NCBI RefSeq assembly: GCF_002688565.1
Contig: NZ_CP024011.1
Coordinates: forward strand, 248,001 to 312,000
DNA from: Acinetobacter sp. LoGeW2-3
GTDB lineage: Bacteria; Pseudomonadota; Gammaproteobacteria; Pseudomonadales; Moraxellaceae
Direction: 5' to 3'
DNA: 64,000 nt
Shown here: piece after piece, positions 40,018-49,561 of the stretch
How the letters are laid out: every line of letters begins with the position of its first letter
How positions within the stretch are numbered: position 1 is the stretch's first letter
Notes under the pieces: generated by a model
The model's input: the letters and a program-made list of their open reading frames with translations, nothing else
Told to the model about the DNA's origin: nothing
Database searches by the model: none
Program-made: the position numbers and the translations under genes

Positions 40018-41367
40018 ATGGTTCAGAACCCTCGTGAGGAAATGAATAACAAAACCATGAATAGCTATCAATGGTTTGTTATCGGTATCTGTGTTCTTTT
40101 AAATGTCATCGATGGTTTCGATGTATTGGTGATGGCATTCACTGCATCATCGGTATCAGCAGAATGGGGACTCACAGGTTCACAGTTAGGTGCTTTATTA
40201 AGTGCCGGTCTGTTTGGTATGGGTGCAGGTTCTTTATTTTTGGCCCCTTGGGCAGACAAAATTGGTCGTCGCCCTTTAATTCTGCTTTGTCTGCTTATTA
40301 GTGGTGTCAGCATGATTGCTGCTTCACTAGTACAGAGTGCAACTCAGCTCGGTATTATGCGTTTTATTACGGGTCTAGGGATTGGTGGTATTTTGGCAAG
40401 CAGTAATGTGATTGCCAGTGAATATGCATCATCGCGCTGGAGAAGCTTGGCAGTAAGTTTGCAATCCACCGGTTATGCCATTGGTGCAACCATTGGCGGT
40501 ATGATTGCAATTGCTTTGATCAGCCATTTCGGCTGGCGTTCAGTCTTCCTTGCAGGCGGATTAACGACCATGTTTATGCTGGTAGTAGCATTTTTCACTT
40601 TACCAGAATCACTCGATTATCTGCTGGTTAAACAGCCAAAAAATGCTTTAGATCGTATTAATCACCTCTGCCAACGTATTGGTTTGACTCGTATTCAGCA
40701 ACTTCCTGAAGTTGTACTCAATACCGCACAATCTAAGATTGGTATTGCAAAATTATTCACTGCTGGGCTTGGCCTACAAACCATCTTACTTTGGGTTAGC
40801 TTCTTCTTCGTAATGTTCGGCTTTTACTTCGTTATGAGCTGGACACCAAAAATCTTGTCTGCAAATGGCATGACGACTGAACAAGGTGTGACTGCTGGTG
40901 TACTGATCAGTGCAGGAGGCATGTTTGGTGCGGCATTGATCGGTCTAATCAGCGCACGTGTCCGTGTATTCTATGTACAAGCAGCTTTCCTGGCATTAAC
41001 CGCCATCTTAATTCTGCTTTTTGTAAACAGTACTGGCACACTTACTATTGCCTTTATCCTGTCAGTTTTCTTGGGCGTATTATCTAATGGCTGTGTGGCA
41101 GGTCTTTATGCCATGTCACCTTCAATCTATGCAGCCGATGTGCGTGCTACCGGTGTAGGTTCTGCAATTGGTTTTGGCCGTATTGGTGGAATTTTATCCC
41201 CGTTAGTTGCAGGTGCTTTCCTAGACGGCGGAATTTCTTCACTTACCTTGTATGGCTACTATGCGGGTGCTTTTGTTCTTGCGATTGTGACTGTTCTTAG
41301 TCTTTCAAAATTGCAGAATAAACACACGGCTCAATTAAACTTCCAAAGCTCTACTGTAAGTTCATAA
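40018..41367 (+). CDS. vanK: MFS aromatic acid transporter (VanK/PcaK type)
   Basis: A 449-residue AAHS-group major facilitator with 12 membrane segments. The first segment carries the NVIDGFDVLVMAFTA motif with the acidic pair needed for proton coupling, and WADKIGRRPLIL is the loop 2-3 motif. GGAGAAAG ribosome-binding site. Together with the porin downstream it forms an import operon. The VanR-type operators upstream favour vanillate as substrate and the name vanK; since the pca operon has lost its pcaK, it may also take up protocatechuate. Confidence 0.82.
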   Translation: MVQNPREEMNNKTMNSYQWFVIGICVLLNVIDGFDVLVMAFTASSVSAEWGLTGSQLGALLSAGLFGMGAGSLFLAPWADKIGRRPLILLCLLISGVSMIAASLVQSATQLGIMRFITGLGIGGILASSNVIASEYASSRWRSLAVSLQSTGYAIGATIGGMIAIALISHFGWRSVFLAGGLTTMFMLVVAFFTLPESLDYLLVKQPKNALDRINHLCQRIGLTRIQQLPEVVLNTAQSKIGIAKLFTAGLGLQTILLWVSFFFVMFGFYFVMSWTPKILSANGMTTEQGVTAGVLISAGGMFGAALIGLISARVRVFYVQAAFLALTAILILLFVNSTGTLTIAFILSVFLGVLSNGCVAGLYAMSPSIYAADVRATGVGSAIGFGRIGGILSPLVAGAFLDGGISSLTLYGYYAGAFVLAIVTVLSLSKLQNKHTAQLNFQSSTVSS

Positions 41368-41438
41368 CTCTTTTATTACTTCATTATCCTGAGCTGAACA
41401 TGAAGTTCAGCTCTATTCAAATATATAGGGACAATATC

Positions 41439-42707
41439 ATGAGATTCTCTGCAATCTTTTTGGGGATACTTTCGTCTGTAGTTTTAGCTCCTGCTTTTGC
41501 AAACAGTTTTATTGATGATTCTCAGGTCACATTGACAGCACGTAATTTCTATTATGACCGTGACTATAAGCAAGGAGATGCTTTCCCGGCAGCACGTGAT
41601 TGGGCTCAAGGTTTTATCTTAAAAGCAAATTCTGGTTATACGCCAGGTGTTGTTGGATTTGGTGTAGATATCTTGGGTCTAGCAGGTTTTAACTTATTAG
41701 GCGATAGCGTCGATGAGTATGCTGCTTCCGGTTTACTCCCTGTGGGTCAAGACAGAAAGCGTGCTGATCAGTATGGTGAACTCCGTTGGACCGCGAAAGC
41801 AAAAGTACAGGACTCCACATTACATGTAGGAACATTGGCGCCAATGTTCCCTGTGCTATTTTCCAGCCCTGCCCGTTTATTCCAGCAGAATTATCGTGGT
41901 GCTCATCTACAGTTTAATGAAATAGATAATTTAAAAGTTCATGCGTTGTATACAGATCGAGTCAACCAACGGGACTCCACCAACTATGAGAAAATTCGAG
42001 TAGGTAACCCAAATGGACGATTCGACACTGCTGCTGAATCTTCTGGCCTACATATGTTAGGAGCTGAATATAAGGTTAATGATCAGGTAGCTACACAAAT
42101 TTTTCATGCAGACTTACATGATGTGTATCAACAAAGTTTCTTGGGACTAAAAACCAAACATGACATTGGTATCGGTAATTTCCTGTCTGATTTGCGTTTG
42201 TTCGTGAGTGAAGATTCAGGCGATGCCCTTGCAGGTAATATCGAGAACCAGCACTTCAGCGGGATTTTCGGTTTGAATCGTAGCAATCACACCTTTAGTC
42301 TGGGCTATATGCAATCATTTGGTGATACTGCCATGCCTACCCTGTCAGGTGCTGAACCTGCGGTATTCTTGGACAGTATGAGTGCTGACTTTACTAATAT
42401 TAATGAAAAAGTTTATCACGTCCGTTATGACTACGATTTTAAAGATACCCCTCTTAACGGTCTTAAATTTATGACCCGTTATAGTAAAGGAGTAGATATT
42501 GAAATTAGAAATCTGCCAGGTGAAGAATTTGAGCAAGACGCGCTAGATTTCGATTTAAGTTATCGCATTCCAGCAGGTAAACTTGAAGGCTTAAACCTAC
42601 GTGCACGTTATAGCCATTATCGTAATGATATGCCTGCCCAAGGCATGGCTTTCCGTTCTGATAATGAGACCCGTGTGAATATTGATTACACCTGGAAGTT
42701 TAAATAA
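41439..42707 (+). CDS. vanP: OprD-family porin (VanP type)
   Basis: Outer-membrane porin of about 422 residues. From the ATG at 41439 (AGGGAC upstream) it has signal peptide MRFSAIFLGILSSVVLAPAFA, then NSFIDDSQVTLTARNFYYDRDY, and ends INIDYTWKFK-like with NIDYTWKFK. It is paralogous to HcaE. Operon with the MFS carrier suggests outer-membrane entry of vanillate or related acids. Followed by a terminator. Confidence 0.82.
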   Translation: MRFSAIFLGILSSVVLAPAFANSFIDDSQVTLTARNFYYDRDYKQGDAFPAARDWAQGFILKANSGYTPGVVGFGVDILGLAGFNLLGDSVDEYAASGLLPVGQDRKRADQYGELRWTAKAKVQDSTLHVGTLAPMFPVLFSSPARLFQQNYRGAHLQFNEIDNLKVHALYTDRVNQRDSTNYEKIRVGNPNGRFDTAAESSGLHMLGAEYKVNDQVATQIFHADLHDVYQQSFLGLKTKHDIGIGNFLSDLRLFVSEDSGDALAGNIENQHFSGIFGLNRSNHTFSLGYMQSFGDTAMPTLSGAEPAVFLDSMSADFTNINEKVYHVRYDYDFKDTPLNGLKFMTRYSKGVDIEIRNLPGEEFEQDALDFDLSYRIPAGKLEGLNLRARYSHYRNDMPAQGMAFRSDNETRVNIDYTWKFK

Positions 42708-42774
42708 ATTCTAACTGATTAAACTTCTTATTCATTCAGATTTATTATTTTTTCAATAATTTATAAATCAAAAT

Positions 42775-42800
42775 AAAAGAGGCCTTCCGGCCTCTTTTTA
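42775..42800. terminator. Terminator after the porin gene
   Basis: AAAAGAGGCC and GGCCTCTTTT form a 10-bp stem around a TTCC tetraloop (42775-42798), followed by TATA. Confidence 0.85.
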
Positions 42801-43516
42801 TATCTATTCAATATTGAATATTTCTAAATTTAGGCATCTGCTTTAATCACATGTTCAGCCTCACCCCCCCATTACTACAATTTTCTGCGGAAACTTCAAC
42901 ATGTATAATTGGCGTGTTTCTGTATATTGACTGTCAGTATTATCGTGAAAGTATGCGAGTCGAAGAACTGTTAGACTAAATTTGTTTAGATCAGTAAAGC
43001 TCTTAACTATTTATTTTATTAAGTTATTTAGGAATTTTTTAATATTCCAAACGTCTCCAATTATTATTTCCAAGTTGGCTCTCTATTTGATCCATTCAAA
43101 ATATAATTCCTCACTTCTTTTAAAAAATAGTTACTCAATCGCCATTCTCAACGGATAAATTTGGGACTGGTTCTCCTTACAAAAAACTACATTTCCTATG
43201 ATTTAGTATCTTGGAATTATCCAAAAAATATTTTTTATGAATAACATTAATTTATGTTATAAATTAACCCCATATTTTATGAAATTATTTATTACGTAAT
43301 TAAATTACGTATTGAATAATATTCAAGATCCAGTATGATGAGTTAAATTCCTTCTTTTTCTTGTGTGCATCAGGAATCGATGCAGTTCAGCAAGTCAAAG
43401 AAGTCAGGCAAACGGATTTGTCTTCTCAATATAAAACGGCAGTCATACCACCGTAGAGCCTGAACAGACAGTAAAAGATGAGCAATAGGATTGCTTCTAA
43501 AAAATGAGGATGTTGT
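42801..43516. other. Long intergenic region upstream of hpd
   Basis: Over 700 bp without a convincing gene. A short open stretch at about 42917-42979 (ends RESMRVEELLD) has no start signal and may be noise or a relic. The part near 43282 holds the motif shared with the fahA promoter. Confidence 0.45.
43282..43315. promoter_or_regulatory. Candidate operator upstream of hpd
   Basis: AAATTATTTATTACGTAATT (43282-43301) contains the palindrome ATTACGTAAT, and a second ATTACGTA follows at 43305. The same 20 bp, with a single difference, occurs upstream of fahA at 49482-49501. The IclR regulator encoded beside fahA is the likely binder. Confidence 0.6.
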
Positions 43517-44578
43517 ATGAATGAATTAGCCAATCCATTAGAACTATGTGGATTCGAATTTATTGAATTTGTATCTGAAGATGGCCAACTGGATCCTGTT
43601 TTCCAAGCCATCGGATTCACTAAAGTGGCGAAGCATAAATCGAAAAATGTCTATTTATGGCGCCAGGGCAATATTAATATCATTCTGAATTATCAGCCTG
43701 AATCATATGCAGCCTATTTCTACAAAGAGCACGGTCCTTCTGCTTGTGCAATGGGCTTCCGTACCAAGAATGCGGCAAAAGCTTTTCAAAAGGCGATTGA
43801 AATCGGCGCAGAACCGATTTATAGCAAAATCGGGCCAATGGAGCTTAATATTCCTGCGATTAAAGGAATCGGTGGTTCCCCAATCTTCCTGGTCGATTGT
43901 GACATTTACCAAAATGATTTTATCTTCTTCGATAATGTTCCATCGCGTCCAGTCGGCACAGGCCTGAATGAAATCGACCATTTAACGCATAACGTTTATA
44001 AAGGTCGTATGCAGTACTGGGCAGATTTCTATGAAAAGATTTTCAACTTCCAGGAAATCCGCTACTTCGATATTAAAGGCGAATACACTGGCCTGACCTC
44101 TAAAGCATTGACTGCACCAGATGGTAAGATCCGTATTCCACTAAATGAAGATTCGGACAAAGGTAATGGTCAGATCGCTGAATTCCTGAATGAATTCAAT
44201 GGTGAAGGTATTCAGCACATTGCCTTTATCTGTGATGACCTGCTTGAAACATGGGACAAGCTGAAAGCTTTAGGCACCAAGTTCATGACGCCACCGCCAA
44301 GCACTTATTATGAAATGCTGGATGAACGTTTACCGAACCATGGTGAGCCAGCGGATGAGCTGCAAAAACGCGGCATTCTGCTAGATGGCAATACCAAAGA
44401 TGGCAACAAACGCCTGCTATTACAGATTTTCTCTGAAAATATGATTGGCCCGGTGTTCTTTGAATTTATCCAGCGCAAAGACGACGATGGTTTCGGTGAA
44501 GGTAACTTTAAAGCCTTATTTGAATCAATCGAACGTGATCAGATCAAACGTGGTGTTTTAGACATTTCTAAAGCCTGA
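43517..44578 (+). CDS. hpd: 4-hydroxyphenylpyruvate dioxygenase
   Basis: Fe(II) dioxygenase turning 4-hydroxyphenylpyruvate into homogentisate. 353 residues, the bacterial length. Two VOC-type domains; iron ligands lie in EIDHLTHNV (His), [11 protein letters not shown] (His) and [11 protein letters not shown] (Glu). [15 protein letters not shown] C-terminal signature and [16 protein letters not shown] are diagnostic. Ribosome-binding site GAGGATG precedes the ATG. Confidence 0.97.
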   Translation: MNELANPLELCGFEFIEFVSEDGQLDPVFQAIGFTKVAKHKSKNVYLWRQGNINIILNYQPESYAAYFYKEHGPSACAMGFRTKNAAKAFQKAIEIGAEPIYSKIGPMELNIPAIKGIGGSPIFLVDCDIYQNDFIFFDNVPSRPVGTGLNEIDHLTHNVYKGRMQYWADFYEKIFNFQEIRYFDIKGEYTGLTSKALTAPDGKIRIPLNEDSDKGNGQIAEFLNEFNGEGIQHIAFICDDLLETWDKLKALGTKFMTPPPSTYYEMLDERLPNHGEPADELQKRGILLDGNTKDGNKRLLLQIFSENMIGPVFFEFIQRKDDDGFGEGNFKALFESIERDQIKRGVLDISKA

Positions 44579-44748
44579 CCTTTTTAAAGCCATACCGGTG
44601 TCTATGTAGTCTCATGTGCATCGGTATGGTTGCCTCTGCTTCAACAGATACGCTCGTATAACACTTAAGATTCTGCATCGATGACGGCATAAAAATAATA
44701 AAGCACATCATAGTTCAGCGCTTAATCTCACATGGATGATGAATAAAA

Positions 44749-46149
44749 ATGCAGCATATTGAACAAGGAAACCTGAAAAAAGGTTTAAGTAACCGGCATA
44801 TTCAGCTCATCGCACTCGGTGGTTCAATTGGTACCGGACTGTTTCTTGGAATTTCACAAACGATCAAGCTTGCCGGGCCTTCCGTTATTTTAGGTTATGC
44901 CATTGCAGGCTTGATTGCCTTCTTAATGATGCGCCAACTGGGTGAAATGATTGTACATGAACCTGTGAGCGGTTCTTTTAGTCATTTTGCTTATAAATAC
45001 TGGGGCAAATTTGCCGGATTTATGTCGGGTTGGAATTATTGGGTACTCAATATTCTGGTCTGTATGGCCGAATTAAGTGCCGTCGGTCTTTATATCCATT
45101 ACTGGTGGCCGGAAATTCCGACCTGGGTTTCTGCCCTCGGCTTCTTCATTTTCATTAATGTGATTAATCTCCTCCACGTGAAATTATTCGGTGAAATGGA
45201 ATTCTGGCTGGCGATCATTAAGGTCGGTGCGATTATTGCCATGATTGCGTTCGGTAGTTACCTGCTTGCCAGTGGTAGCGGCCACAGCCAGTCCAGTCTG
45301 GAAAATTTATGGCAACTCGGCGGCTTTTTCCCGAATGGAATCATGGGCCTGATTATGGCAATGGCGATGATCATGTTTGCTTTCGGCGGTATTGAACTGG
45401 TCGGGATCGCAGCCGCTGAAACCGACAACCCGAAAAAGACCTTACCTAAAGCAGTCAACCAGATTGTCTACCGCGTCCTGTTATTTTATATCCTGAGCCT
45501 AGTGGTGATTTTATCGCTTTACCCTTGGAATATGATGGCGCAAGGTGGTAGTCCATTTGTCATGATTTTTGATTCTCTCGGCAGTCAGACGGTTGCCGGA
45601 GTTTTGAATTTCGTGGTGTTAACCGCAGCGGTTTCGGTATATAACAGTACTAACTACTGTACCAGCCGTATGCTGTTAGGCTTAGCCCAGCAAGGTAATG
45701 CGCCGAAGTTCTTAAGCAAGATTAATCAGCGTGGCATCCCTGTGAATGCGGTGATGGTTTCAGCGTTTTTCACCTTGATGTGCGTTTTATTAAATTATCT
45801 GGTGCCGGAAAAAGCCTTTAGCATGCTGATGATGCTGGTGGTTGCTGCCATCGTGATTAACTGGCTTGTTATTTCCTATACTCATTTGAAATTCAAGACC
45901 TCAATGAATCGTACGCAGACTAGAACCGATTTTCCAAGTGTGGCGTATCCATTCACCAACTATTTATGTATCGCATTTATGGGCGGTATTCTGCTGATTA
46001 TGAGCAGCACCCCGGACATGCGCGTTGCTGTCATCATGATTCCGGTCTGGATTGGTATTCTCTCGGTTGCCTACTTCTTTAAGCGCAAACAGGAATCTCA
46101 GACTGCTATTTTAGATAACAGCAAAATTAGCACCTTACCAGAAGCGTAA
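44749..46149 (+). CDS. Aromatic amino acid permease (AroP-like)
   Basis: A 466-residue APC-family permease with 12 membrane segments. The N-terminal RHIQLIALGGSIGTGLFLGISQTIKLAGPSV block and the MRQLGEMIVHEPVSGSFSHFAYKYWG block are typical of the AroP/PheP/ProY branch. Between hpd and tyrB it most likely imports tyrosine or phenylalanine; the exact substrate is inferred from context. Confidence 0.85.
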   Translation: MQHIEQGNLKKGLSNRHIQLIALGGSIGTGLFLGISQTIKLAGPSVILGYAIAGLIAFLMMRQLGEMIVHEPVSGSFSHFAYKYWGKFAGFMSGWNYWVLNILVCMAELSAVGLYIHYWWPEIPTWVSALGFFIFINVINLLHVKLFGEMEFWLAIIKVGAIIAMIAFGSYLLASGSGHSQSSLENLWQLGGFFPNGIMGLIMAMAMIMFAFGGIELVGIAAAETDNPKKTLPKAVNQIVYRVLLFYILSLVVILSLYPWNMMAQGGSPFVMIFDSLGSQTVAGVLNFVVLTAAVSVYNSTNYCTSRMLLGLAQQGNAPKFLSKINQRGIPVNAVMVSAFFTLMCVLLNYLVPEKAFSMLMMLVVAAIVINWLVISYTHLKFKTSMNRTQTRTDFPSVAYPFTNYLCIAFMGGILLIMSSTPDMRVAVIMIPVWIGILSVAYFFKRKQESQTAILDNSKISTLPEA

Positions 46150-46178
46150 TCGCATATTGATTAGATTAGGATAGATTC

Positions 46179-47405
46179 ATGTTTCAACATATTGATACTT
46201 ATGCCGGTGATCCAATTCTCTCTTTAATGGAAGAATTCAACAAAGATCAGCGTAGTAACAAAGTCAACTTAAGCATCGGACTGTATTACAACGAAGATAA
46301 TATCGTGCCGCAGCTAGACTCAGTTCAGAAAGCCTATACTTATCTGACCCCTGACTATAATAAAGTTCGTGTTTACTTGCCGATGGATGGGCTAAACAGC
46401 TTTAACCAGGCTGCACAGGAATTAATTTTTGGAACTTCCAGCCCTGCCCGTGAGCAAGGCCGTGTGGTTACGATTCAGACTTTGGGTGGCTCAGGTGCAC
46501 TAAAAGTCGGCGCAGATTTTTTAAAGAAATATTTTCCAAAATCTGAAATCTGGGTCAGCCAGCCAACTTGGGAAAACCATATTGCGATCTTTAACGGCGC
46601 TGGTATTCAAACCCATTTCTATCCTTATTATGATGCAGAAACCAATGCCGTTAATGTACCGGCGATGCTGGATTGCTTAAAACAGCTGCCAGCTCACAGT
46701 ATTGTGTTACTGCATCCATGCTGCCATAACCCGACTGGTGCAGATTTACAGCCGCATGATTGGGATCAGGTCATTGAGGTATTAAAAGCGCAATCCTTAA
46801 TTCCGTTCCTGGATATGGCTTATCAAGGTTTTGGTCAGGGTCTGGAACAGGATGCCTATGCTATCCGTGCACTCGATCAGGCTGGCATGAACTTCATCGT
46901 CAGCCATTCATTTTCCAAAATCTTCTCTTTATATGGAGAGCGTATTGGTAGCTTAAGTTTTGTCTGTGATGACTCTACAAGCGCACAAAATGTTTTAGGC
47001 CAGTTAAAAGCCACAGTTCGCCGGATTTATTCAAGTCCAGCGGCTAATGGTGCCCTATTGGTGAGCCAGGTATTAAATAATCCTGAACTGTTTCAGCAAT
47101 GGCAGGCTGAAGTTGAAGAAATGCGCCAGCGTATTTTACGTATGCGTGGCCTACTCAAAGAAAAATTGTCTCAGGCATTGCCAGAACTTGATTTCAGCTA
47201 CCTGACCCAGCAACAAGGTATGTTTAGCTATACCGGCTTAACTGCTGAGCAAGTGGATCTGTTAAAACAGCATTACGGTATTTATCTGGTTCGTAGTGGC
47301 CGCATGTGTACAGCAGGTCTGAACCTTAGCAATATTGATTATGTTGCCGAGTCGATGGCTGCAGTGATCAAAATGCAGAATGAAGCTGAACCACTGATTG
47401 CTTAA
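46179..47405 (+). CDS. tyrB: Aromatic amino acid aminotransferase
   Basis: Class I PLP aminotransferase, 408 residues, like TyrB/AspC. Visible blocks: [61 protein letters not shown] and the Schiff-base lysine in [19 protein letters not shown]; the CTAGLN arginine-containing [12 protein letters not shown] block near the end binds the alpha-carboxylate. It converts tyrosine to 4-hydroxyphenylpyruvate, the Hpd substrate. Follows the permease by 29 bp. Confidence 0.93.
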   Translation: MFQHIDTYAGDPILSLMEEFNKDQRSNKVNLSIGLYYNEDNIVPQLDSVQKAYTYLTPDYNKVRVYLPMDGLNSFNQAAQELIFGTSSPAREQGRVVTIQTLGGSGALKVGADFLKKYFPKSEIWVSQPTWENHIAIFNGAGIQTHFYPYYDAETNAVNVPAMLDCLKQLPAHSIVLLHPCCHNPTGADLQPHDWDQVIEVLKAQSLIPFLDMAYQGFGQGLEQDAYAIRALDQAGMNFIVSHSFSKIFSLYGERIGSLSFVCDDSTSAQNVLGQLKATVRRIYSSPAANGALLVSQVLNNPELFQQWQAEVEEMRQRILRMRGLLKEKLSQALPELDFSYLTQQQGMFSYTGLTAEQVDLLKQHYGIYLVRSGRMCTAGLNLSNIDYVAESMAAVIKMQNEAEPLIA

Positions 47406-47420
47406 AAAACAGTAAGTTTT

Positions 47421-47456
47421 AAAAGCCTTCTAGCTTAAGTGCTCGAAGGCTTTTTT
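47421..47456 (+). terminator. Terminator after tyrB
   Basis: AAAGCCTTC and GAAGGCTTT form the stem with an inner AGC/GCT pair, followed by a T-run. Confidence 0.8.
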
Positions 47457-47760
47457 ATGAATGGTGATTTGATCTTTTTAAATAAAAATAGAGTCAGGTC
47501 ATGTTCTTGGGCAAAATCCGTAACCAATTGGATATCTATTCTTATTTCATCTGGACATTTTGTTCTGCACTAGGATTAAATGAGAGTACATAAAACCGTG
47601 GAACATTGCTTCTTTATTAAGTGTTAAATATGAAAAATCATAAAAAAGCCTAATTTGAGATAATCAAGCTTTTTATTACCATTTAAATATATGATTTATA
47701 TAAATAAATAAAAATAATCACGTATAACGTGTATTATGTTAATTTTAGGAGATCTCAAGA
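47457..47760. other. Gene-poor stretch with possible relic coding
   Basis: Between tyrB and the next gene, the minus strand has short open segments in different frames near 47470-47600 (for example DEIRIDIQLVTDFAQEHDLTLFLFKK). They have no start codon or ribosome-binding site and cannot be joined without frameshifts. Either a decayed gene or chance. Confidence 0.3.
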
Positions 47761-48192
47761 TTACTCTCCAATCAATTTCATATCCTTTTCATCCCACCAA
47801 TGTTGAGCATAGATTTCAGGATTAGTTGTAAGTATCTCATTCAAAATATCAGCTACAAACATTAGTTGCTCTGATATATCAATTTTCTTAAAAAATCCTT
47901 TCTTAATTATTGGCCTGCAAGGATCTATGAAAACCAAAAAACCATTTTCATACTCTTGATAATGATTACATCCAACCCAAATACCTTTAAATTTTTCGTC
48001 CGCTAAGGGTATTAAATATCCCCAATCCTCATTTATGAAATCTGATACATTTAAGCCATACTTAGGAAGTTCTTCTGATAAGTATTTTGCTAATGTATGT
48101 CCCCAAATTTGTCTATCCCACTCTTCTTTCTCTTCAGAGGTTGGAGGGAAGTTATCAGATCGAAACTCTATATGTGTTTTTAATAAGGTCAT
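47761..48192 (-). CDS. AT-rich hypothetical protein
   Basis: A 143-residue acidic protein I do not recognise. It is rich in Trp, Glu, Asp and Lys, with segments HTLAKYLSEELPKYGLNV, DWGYLIPLADEKFKGIWVGCNHY and IYAQHWWDEKD. No signal peptide or membrane helix is seen. The base composition is more AT-rich than its neighbours, and it interrupts an otherwise continuous tyrosine catabolic block, so recent acquisition is plausible. Small acidic Trp-rich proteins of this look are often immunity proteins to toxins, but no toxin gene is adjacent, so this remains a guess. Confidence 0.6.
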   Translation of the reverse strand: MTLLKTHIEFRSDNFPPTSEEKEEWDRQIWGHTLAKYLSEELPKYGLNVSDFINEDWGYLIPLADEKFKGIWVGCNHYQEYENGFLVFIDPCRPIIKKGFFKKIDISEQLMFVADILNEILTTNPEIYAQHWWDEKDMKLIGE

Positions 48193-48482
48193 AATTTTTT
48201 ATTCTTTAATATTGAATTATGAAAATAAAAGTTCTTATAAAAATTGTCTACATTGCGAGATAATTTTTAATTTTTTTAAAATTAATTAGTTAAACCAAAT
48301 TGATACTTTAATTTAAAATAAAGGCTGTTATACGAACTCTAAAGCATCCAAGAGTTAGAAATCTCTATTCAATTTTCTGTGAGATCGCATATCCAGTAAA
48401 ATAAGAATAAAAATTCTAGTTTTATTTCATAATTAAGCCACATTTTAATTTCTGTCAAACGATCAAAAGCTGGATATAAAAA

Positions 48483-48512
48483 AGATCCAGCACCTCAATC
48501 AGGTCTGGATCT
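48483..48512 (-). terminator. Terminator of the IclR gene
   Basis: AGATCCAG...CTGGATCT stem with inner ACCT/AGGT pairing, followed on the minus strand by a T-run. It lies 40 bp past the regulator stop. The rest of 48193-48551 shows nothing more. Confidence 0.8.
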
Positions 48513-48551
48513 ATGAAAGAATTATAAATTATATCTAATAGAGGAAAAGTG

Positions 48552-49340
48552 TTAGACAGCGACCTGTGGATTAAACAAGGCATCAATCTGCTGTTGAATC
48601 CCGAGCAGATAATCAATAGCCTGTTGCATCTGGTCTGCTGGCAACTGATCTTCGGTGCCAATACAGGTAATCACATGATCAAGCTGTCGACTGAAGTTAT
48701 ACACGGGAATCGCCACTGCATGGATGCCTGCCATCATATCGCCGGTTACTGAAGCATAGCCCTGCTGTAGAATTTTCTCTTTAAGTTGCAAGAATTCTTC
48801 CCAGTTCGCAGGATATTGACCTGCTTTAGCGCTACTCGCCCACTCTTTTTCCAGTAAAGGCTTAATGATATGTTCTGGCTGGAGACAAGCATGTAAACGG
48901 CCAGTTGCCGACTTCAGCAAAGGCATACGCGAGCCGACTCGGGTAATAATATTAAATACATGGTTAGACTCAAGTGACTGAACCACTACAGCACCATCGG
49001 CAAACCATTTACTGACATGAATACTGCAATTTAAATGCTGCTGAATCTGCACAATATATTTTTGGGTTAATTCCAGCATATCGGTACGTTTTAAGGCATT
49101 GACCCCAAATGCATGAGCACGCTCACCCAGGCTATAACGCCCGTCACTGAGCTGCTGGGCATACCCTTTACGTATCAAACTCACCACATAACGATGCACT
49201 TTTGCAGGATGCATAGACAGGACTTCCGACAGCTCTTTTAACATCATCGGTGCATTATGTTCAGTCAATGCATCGAGTACAGTTAATCCTACTTCTAGAG
49301 ACTGCACCCCTCCCTGTAATTTTTCTTCCTCAACGCTCAT
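48552..49340 (-). CDS. IclR-family regulator of tyrosine catabolism
   Basis: An IclR protein of about 262 residues: HTH in GLTVLDALTEHNAPMMLKELSEVLSMHPAKVHRYVVSLIRKGYA and C-terminal effector domain (RMPLLKSATGRLHACL, GYASVTGDMMAGIHAVAVPVYNF-like). ATG at 49340 is chosen for AGGA eight bases upstream; ATGs at 49373 and 49355 are possible. It is divergent from fahA. The shared 20-bp motif upstream of fahA and hpd is its likely target, and homogentisate or a related acid its likely effector; both are inferences. Confidence 0.82.
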   Translation of the reverse strand: MSVEEEKLQGGVQSLEVGLTVLDALTEHNAPMMLKELSEVLSMHPAKVHRYVVSLIRKGYAQQLSDGRYSLGERAHAFGVNALKRTDMLELTQKYIVQIQQHLNCSIHVSKWFADGAVVVQSLESNHVFNIITRVGSRMPLLKSATGRLHACLQPEHIIKPLLEKEWASSAKAGQYPANWEEFLQLKEKILQQGYASVTGDMMAGIHAVAIPVYNFSRQLDHVITCIGTEDQLPADQMQQAIDYLLGIQQQIDALFNPQVAV

Positions 49341-49481
49341 CGTTTCATCCTGCATATACGCATTAATTTTCATGGTTCTATAAAGCCATTGTACTACTGA
49401 AATCAAAAATCTTGTTCAGCCAAATCTGATTCCAGATTCAGATCATATCCGCATTTTAACAAATTTACATTATTCATAATC

Positions 49482-49501
49482 AAATTATTTATTGCGTAAT
49501 T
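49482..49501. promoter_or_regulatory. Candidate operator upstream of fahA
   Basis: AAATTATTTATTGCGTAATT differs by one base from 43282-43301 upstream of hpd. It lies 61 bp before the fahA start and in the divergent promoter of the IclR gene. Confidence 0.6.
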
Positions 49502-49561
49502 TAAAAATATAAGTATGATTCTGTATAGAACTTAAATTTTCCACGGAAAGGATTCATATTT

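Noticed and set aside
42917-42979. Open frame ending RESMRVEELLD in the hpd upstream region
   Set aside because: Too short, no start codon with ribosome-binding site; may be a relic, but nothing supports a gene.
44587-44634. Inverted repeat CATACCG/CGGTATG after hpd as a terminator
   Set aside because: The loop is long (24 bases) and there is no T-run, so I do not call it.
47470-47610. Short open segments on the minus strand after tyrB
   Set aside because: They lie in different frames and lack starts; a decayed gene is possible but cannot be identified.
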